Virus record (IMG/VR): IMGVR_UViG_3300035698_003967
Span: 1 to 40,769 of that record
DNA from: a virus
Length of the DNA: 40,769 nucleotides
Strand: one strand, 5' to 3'
Positions 37,794 through 40,769 of this stretch are shown here, piece after piece (position 1 is the stretch's first letter; each line of letters starts with the position of its first letter). The notes under the pieces were generated by a model. It did no database searches and had not been told where the DNA came from. It saw only the letters and a program-made list of their open reading frames with translations. The translations under genes and the position numbers were made by a program.

Positions 37794-39701
37794 ATGAAAA
37801 AAGCAACTAAAAGACCCAACACAAAAAAAACAAAGACTTCAGTTAAAACCCAAAAATCTTCAAAAATGTTATCCCCGATGCTTGGGACTTCCCCGCTAGG
37901 AGATGACAAAAATCAACCCCCATTTAGTAATGTAATTGACATCACCCCCAATGTCAAGTTTCTGAATTCAATGCGAAGTTCTGGACATGATAATTATACC
38001 GCCATTAACGATTTGTCGGATAATCCGTTAGATCCTGATGTTAATGCTGAGAATGTTCGAATACATATTAAACAATCTAAAGGTGAGTATAAATATGTGA
38101 GGATCGCCGATGATGGATCAGGAATGACTATGGCGATTTTAGCTGAAGGATTAAAACATGGATCTGAAACGGGGAGAGAGAAAGAAACATTCTTAGGTGG
38201 TTACGGTTGTGGTGGTAAAACTGCTGGTTTATCAATGGGGAGAAATATTGAAATTAGAACCAAATCGAAAAACGAACCATTTTTCATTGTTGACTATGAT
38301 TATGATGATATTAAGGATAATGAAAATTTCAGCGTCCCCAACAGGATTGGTACGTCTGAAGAATATGAAAAATTTATGAAGATTACTGGTTCAGAAACCG
38401 GAACGATTGTTACGGTTTCAAGACTTGATCGAATGAATAATAACAATATCACATATTTCACGAAATCTCTTAGAGAAAAGATGGGGATGACATATTACTA
38501 TTTCATTAAAGACCAGGGTAAACGGTTTTTTGTTAATAATAAAGAAGTCGAACCAATCGATCCAATTTCAAGAGAGTTACCCGAAATCACCTCAGTCGTC
38601 ATTGGTGAAGAATTCAAATACAAGGGGAATAACTTTAAATTTAGTGTTTACAACATTCCTTTTGTTTCTAGGAATCGATCCGAGGATGTTGGTAGAAATA
38701 AACATACTGCGGGGATGTATATATTTCGTAATAATCGAATGGTTAGTGATGGTATAGATCTTGGTGTTTTAGGAATGAACCCTGATGGTTATGGAAGTGG
38801 AATAAGAGTTGAAGTTTTTATGAACGGAAATTGTGACGAACTATTCGGTTCAACATTTATTAAAATTATCAAGGAAGCAAGTAAGTATGAAATCAACCAA
38901 GATTTTCGAGGTGTATGTGAAACAAGAATTGGGGGATATACTAAAGAAATTATAAAAAAAGAGAAGGAAACCGCTAAGAAGAGGAAAGAAACTGAAAAGG
39001 TGGTGTTGGAGAACCAAATTAAACGTGACACCGTCAGTAATAATAAGTACCTTAAAGAATTCATTGCAGCCCACAAAAGAAAAACGAAGGTGGTGGATCG
39101 CACTATTAGATTTGAAAATATGATTGCCGACGTATATGGGAAAAACCCTCAGGCATATTCTAGGGACTTAGAAAGTGCTATTATCGATTTCACACCTTTA
39201 CATGGAACAAATCCAAAAAACAACGAGGGAGATGCGTTTTTGAATGTTAAATCTGAAAAATATGATTTATTAACCGAAGAAATCGTCACTTCAGTTGCTA
39301 GACAGATCTTCGAGGTTAAAACGTCTTATTGTGACACCAAGAAAAATAAAACATTTTCTATTGTTCGACTGAAACCAACTCAAATAATTGATTTTTATAT
39401 CATATTACTAGTAGACCCAATAATCCCTAAAGGAGAGGAATTACCGATCAATGTTGTTGGTCATTTCTATTGTCTACCTGCTTGGTATGTTGAATCAAGT
39501 GGATTATTCAAAATTGCTCCCGTGAATGGGACAGTAGATGCTAACAAGGGTAATGATAATGTTGAAACTAGGTTTACCATTGATAAGAAAGACGCTTATG
39601 ATAAGTTTGGGAGAGCTAATGAACTTCGAGGTACATCATTTAGGGATCTCTTAGACTACCTAATTTATCTCAATGGTGGTGTGGATTACTTATCTGAATA
39701 A
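37794..39701 (+). CDS. MORC/GHKL ATPase with nuclease-like C-terminal domain
   Basis: 635 aa. GHKL ATPase motifs: NDLSDNPLDPDV (72-83, N box), RIADDGSGM (103-111, G1) and LGGYGCGGKTAGLSMG (134-149, G2). A transducer region follows, then a charged coiled coil at about 383-432 (IIKKEKETAKKRKETEKVV). The C-terminal domain has IFEVKTSYCD (E507-x-K509) and FSIVRLKPTQIIDFYIILLV, resembling a PD-(D/E)XK restriction-type fold. MORC ATPases in prokaryotes are linked to restriction and defence. Likely DNA-clamping and cutting in conflict with host or rival phage. Single gene with a strong promoter and its own terminator. Confidence 0.75.
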   Translation: MKKATKRPNTKKTKTSVKTQKSSKMLSPMLGTSPLGDDKNQPPFSNVIDITPNVKFLNSMRSSGHDNYTAINDLSDNPLDPDVNAENVRIHIKQSKGEYKYVRIADDGSGMTMAILAEGLKHGSETGREKETFLGGYGCGGKTAGLSMGRNIEIRTKSKNEPFFIVDYDYDDIKDNENFSVPNRIGTSEEYEKFMKITGSETGTIVTVSRLDRMNNNNITYFTKSLREKMGMTYYYFIKDQGKRFFVNNKEVEPIDPISRELPEITSVVIGEEFKYKGNNFKFSVYNIPFVSRNRSEDVGRNKHTAGMYIFRNNRMVSDGIDLGVLGMNPDGYGSGIRVEVFMNGNCDELFGSTFIKIIKEASKYEINQDFRGVCETRIGGYTKEIIKKEKETAKKRKETEKVVLENQIKRDTVSNNKYLKEFIAAHKRKTKVVDRTIRFENMIADVYGKNPQAYSRDLESAIIDFTPLHGTNPKNNEGDAFLNVKSEKYDLLTEEIVTSVARQIFEVKTSYCDTKKNKTFSIVRLKPTQIIDFYIILLVDPIIPKGEELPINVVGHFYCLPAWYVESSGLFKIAPVNGTVDANKGNDNVETRFTIDKKDAYDKFGRANELRGTSFRDLLDYLIYLNGGVDYLSE

Positions 39702-39710
39702 AATAATATA

Positions 39711-39736
39711 AAGGGGTGTAACAACCCCTTTTTTTA
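39711..39736 (+). terminator. Rho-independent terminator
   Basis: AAGGGGT 39711-39717 pairs with ACCCCTT 39724-39730 around a 6-nt loop, then T-run. Confidence 0.88.
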
Positions 39737-39764
39737 TTGAATGATTTTCAGCATATTTATCTAT

Positions 39765-40289
39765 ATGAAGAAAATCATCATCACCGAGACCCAACTAAGG
39801 AAACTTATGACTGAAGGAATAAATGTATGGCATGGGTCAGATAGAAAGTTCGATGAATTTGATATGTCCATGGTTGGAAGTGGTGATGGTAAATCTCTTG
39901 GAGGTTGGGGTATATACTTCTCCACCGATGAGGTTGTTTCCCAGAGATACTTCATAACTAGTGGTTTTGTTCGAGAACACGAGATCCGAGATGGGGAGTA
40001 CTTTGACTTTGACGCACCATTAAGTGAAGATGGCGATAGGATCCTCCATGGGTTAGAAAGGTTAGAGATTGACACAGACGAGATTGAAGAATTCCAAACC
40101 GATTATATAGGTTATGACGACGTAGTAAATAAACAGGCATACGAATGGCTCTCATTTGTTTTTAATGGGGAGAAGGGAGCATCACTATTTCTAAAATCAT
40201 TGGGTTATATTGGAAACACCTTCATGGATAAATGGGATACCGAATCTCGGAATTATGTGGTGTTCGACACAGATTCAATACTTCATTAA
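39765..40289 (+). CDS. Predicted ADP-ribosyltransferase (ART-like)
   Basis: 174 aa from ATG 39765. The opening MKKIIITETQLRKLMTE is a recurrent phage N-terminus. Then VWHGSDRKFDEFD (His23-Gly24), GSGDGKSLGGWGIYFSTDEV and SQRY, ending RNYVVFDTDSILH. H-G...GxGIYFS...Y is the NAD-binding pattern of ARTs of the PARP/polyvalent-protein type. It may ADP-ribosylate a host protein. The catalytic Glu cannot be fixed by eye. The start at 39741 is less likely, since 39765 follows an AT-rich -7-like site. Confidence 0.65.
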   Translation: MKKIIITETQLRKLMTEGINVWHGSDRKFDEFDMSMVGSGDGKSLGGWGIYFSTDEVVSQRYFITSGFVREHEIRDGEYFDFDAPLSEDGDRILHGLERLEIDTDEIEEFQTDYIGYDDVVNKQAYEWLSFVFNGEKGASLFLKSLGYIGNTFMDKWDTESRNYVVFDTDSILH

Positions 40290-40436
40290 TTATGAAAAAA
40301 ATCATCCTAACCGCACGGATCCCGACGCCGACGCACCATAACCGTGCAATTTAACCCATCACTTAATCCCCCAACTTACCGACTACTAAGGTAAAGTGTA
40401 GTTTGGTACGATTATTATGGTATATTAGTAAAAATT
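40290..40436 (+). other. Intergenic region with a 20-codon remnant
   Basis: ATG 40292 opens MKKIILTARIPTPTHHNRAI and stops. Its first codons mimic the opening of the preceding gene, so it may be debris of a paralogue. A 6-bp inverted repeat GCACGG/CCGTGC (40313-40318, 40342-40347) is present. TTTGG at 40402 and TATATTAG at 40421 are too close together for a standard promoter. Confidence 0.4.
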
Positions 40437-40658
40437 ATGTATAATCGAGTAAGAAGAACAACAGGAAAAAACTCTAAAATCTTTGGGGTGTGTGGCGGAC
40501 TATCAAGATACATTGATCCTGAAGCCGACCCAATCATAATGAGGCTCGTATTCGTCTTCATGGCACTATTCTCAGGAATATTTCCGATGGCATTTATCTA
40601 TGTCGTATTAGCAATGGTATTGAAAAGAGAGACATTAGAAATTGCCGAAGATGAGTAG
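40437..40658 (+). CDS. PspC-domain membrane protein
   Basis: 73 aa. KIFGVCGGLSRYIDPEADPI, then MRLVFVFMALFSGIFPMAFI. This is the PspC domain: VCGGLA-x-Y core and one long transmembrane stretch. PspC senses envelope stress in bacteria. A phage copy may dampen or use the host stress response during infection, though that is inferred. A terminator follows at 40691. Confidence 0.85.
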   Translation: MYNRVRRTTGKNSKIFGVCGGLSRYIDPEADPIIMRLVFVFMALFSGIFPMAFIYVVLAMVLKRETLEIAEDE

Positions 40659-40690
40659 CTCGGCTACCCAAATCTTGGAAAAAATAAAGT

Positions 40691-40715
40691 AAAAGGGGTC
40701 TTCGGCCCCTTTTTT
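40691..40715 (+). terminator. Rho-independent terminator
   Basis: AAAAGGGG 40691-40698 pairs with CCCCTTTT 40706-40713 around TCTTCGG, followed by T's. Confidence 0.92.
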
Positions 40716-40731
40716 ATGCTCAGGTACCAGA

Positions 40732-40763
40732 TTTGGAATATTCAAATGAAAAGCATATCTTTA
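40732..40763 (+). promoter_or_regulatory. Promoter at the right edge
   Basis: TTTG 40732-40735, 20-nt spacer, TATCTTTA 40756-40763; the gene it drives lies beyond the window. Confidence 0.65.
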
Positions 40764-40769
40764 CTTCAT

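Noticed and set aside
38789-39103. Antisense ORF opposite the MORC-like gene
   Set aside because: Leu/Phe/Ser-rich shadow of a well-supported gene.
1-40769. CRISPR array, insertion sequence or integrase/att sites
   Set aside because: No regularly spaced repeats, no transposase-like ORFs with terminal repeats and no integrase were seen on either strand.

Overview
The window looks like an accessory and nucleic-acid-metabolism region of a large lytic-type phage (possibly a jumbo phage) that infects a Bacteroidota host, probably a flavobacterium. Three things point there. Genes are packed with ATGA/TAATG overlaps, nearly all on the + strand, and many are short orphans. At least twenty promoters fit the Bacteroidota sigma-A consensus TTTG-N19/20-TAT(A/C)TTTG, and Shine-Dalgarno sites are largely absent. 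A phage-borne lipoprotein carries a Bacteroidota-type surface export signal (Cys followed by QKDED). No capsid, tail, terminase or polymerase genes are visible, so this is a fragment of a larger genome.

Layout. 1-3.1 kb: a papain-like protease running off the left edge on the - strand, an orphan Hint-like ORF, an ATP-dependent DNA ligase, and a convergent ribbon-helix-helix/GIY-YIG pair. 3.2-9.6 kb: Rnl2-like RNA ligase, R2K-type ATP-grasp enzyme, a Pth2-like protein, a PD-(D/E)XK-like nuclease, a Dda/RecD-type helicase and a cytosine methylase-like protein. 9.6-14.7 kb: a polynucleotide-kinase-like P-loop protein, a large AT-rich orphan and small orphans. 14.69-15.05 kb: no ORF, but strong nested inverted repeats that look like a structured non-coding RNA. 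15.1-21.5 kb: small orphans, a PH-domain membrane protein, the amidase endolysin followed by a GIY-YIG gene, MazG-like pyrophosphohydrolase and a frameshifted gene. 21.5-28.8 kb: a secreted beta-barrel-like protein, a lipoprotein, a DUF262 protein and a long run of coupled orphans. 28.8-34.4 kb: a PAS-only protein, Nudix hydrolase, GIY-YIG, a conserved SHFTV-type protein, and peptide deformylase with an HNH module inserted in its SEC-C motif. 34.4-36.9 kb: a tRNA with anticodon UUA, a YqeY-like protein and Pth2 with an in-frame UAA. 37-40.7 kb: C5-cytosine methylase, a MORC-like ATPase with a nuclease-like C-terminus, a predicted ADP-ribosyltransferase and a PspC protein.

How the genes may work together. 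RNA ligase, P-loop kinase, two Pth2-like proteins, YqeY and the tRNA form a theme of tRNA repair and translation control. DNA ligase, helicase, methylases, nuclease and MazG serve DNA metabolism and DNA protection. The lysin, beta-barrel protein, lipoprotein, PspC and PH proteins act at the host envelope.

Most unusual points. (1) A tRNA whose anticodon would read UAA lies 0.9 kb from a Pth2 gene with UAA as codon 3. (2) A closed, roughly 320-nt structured RNA. (3) Three places where a homing-type element is fused to codons of the gene it invaded: ligase start, lysin tail and deformylase SEC-C. All functional names rest on motif recognition by eye; no database search was run.
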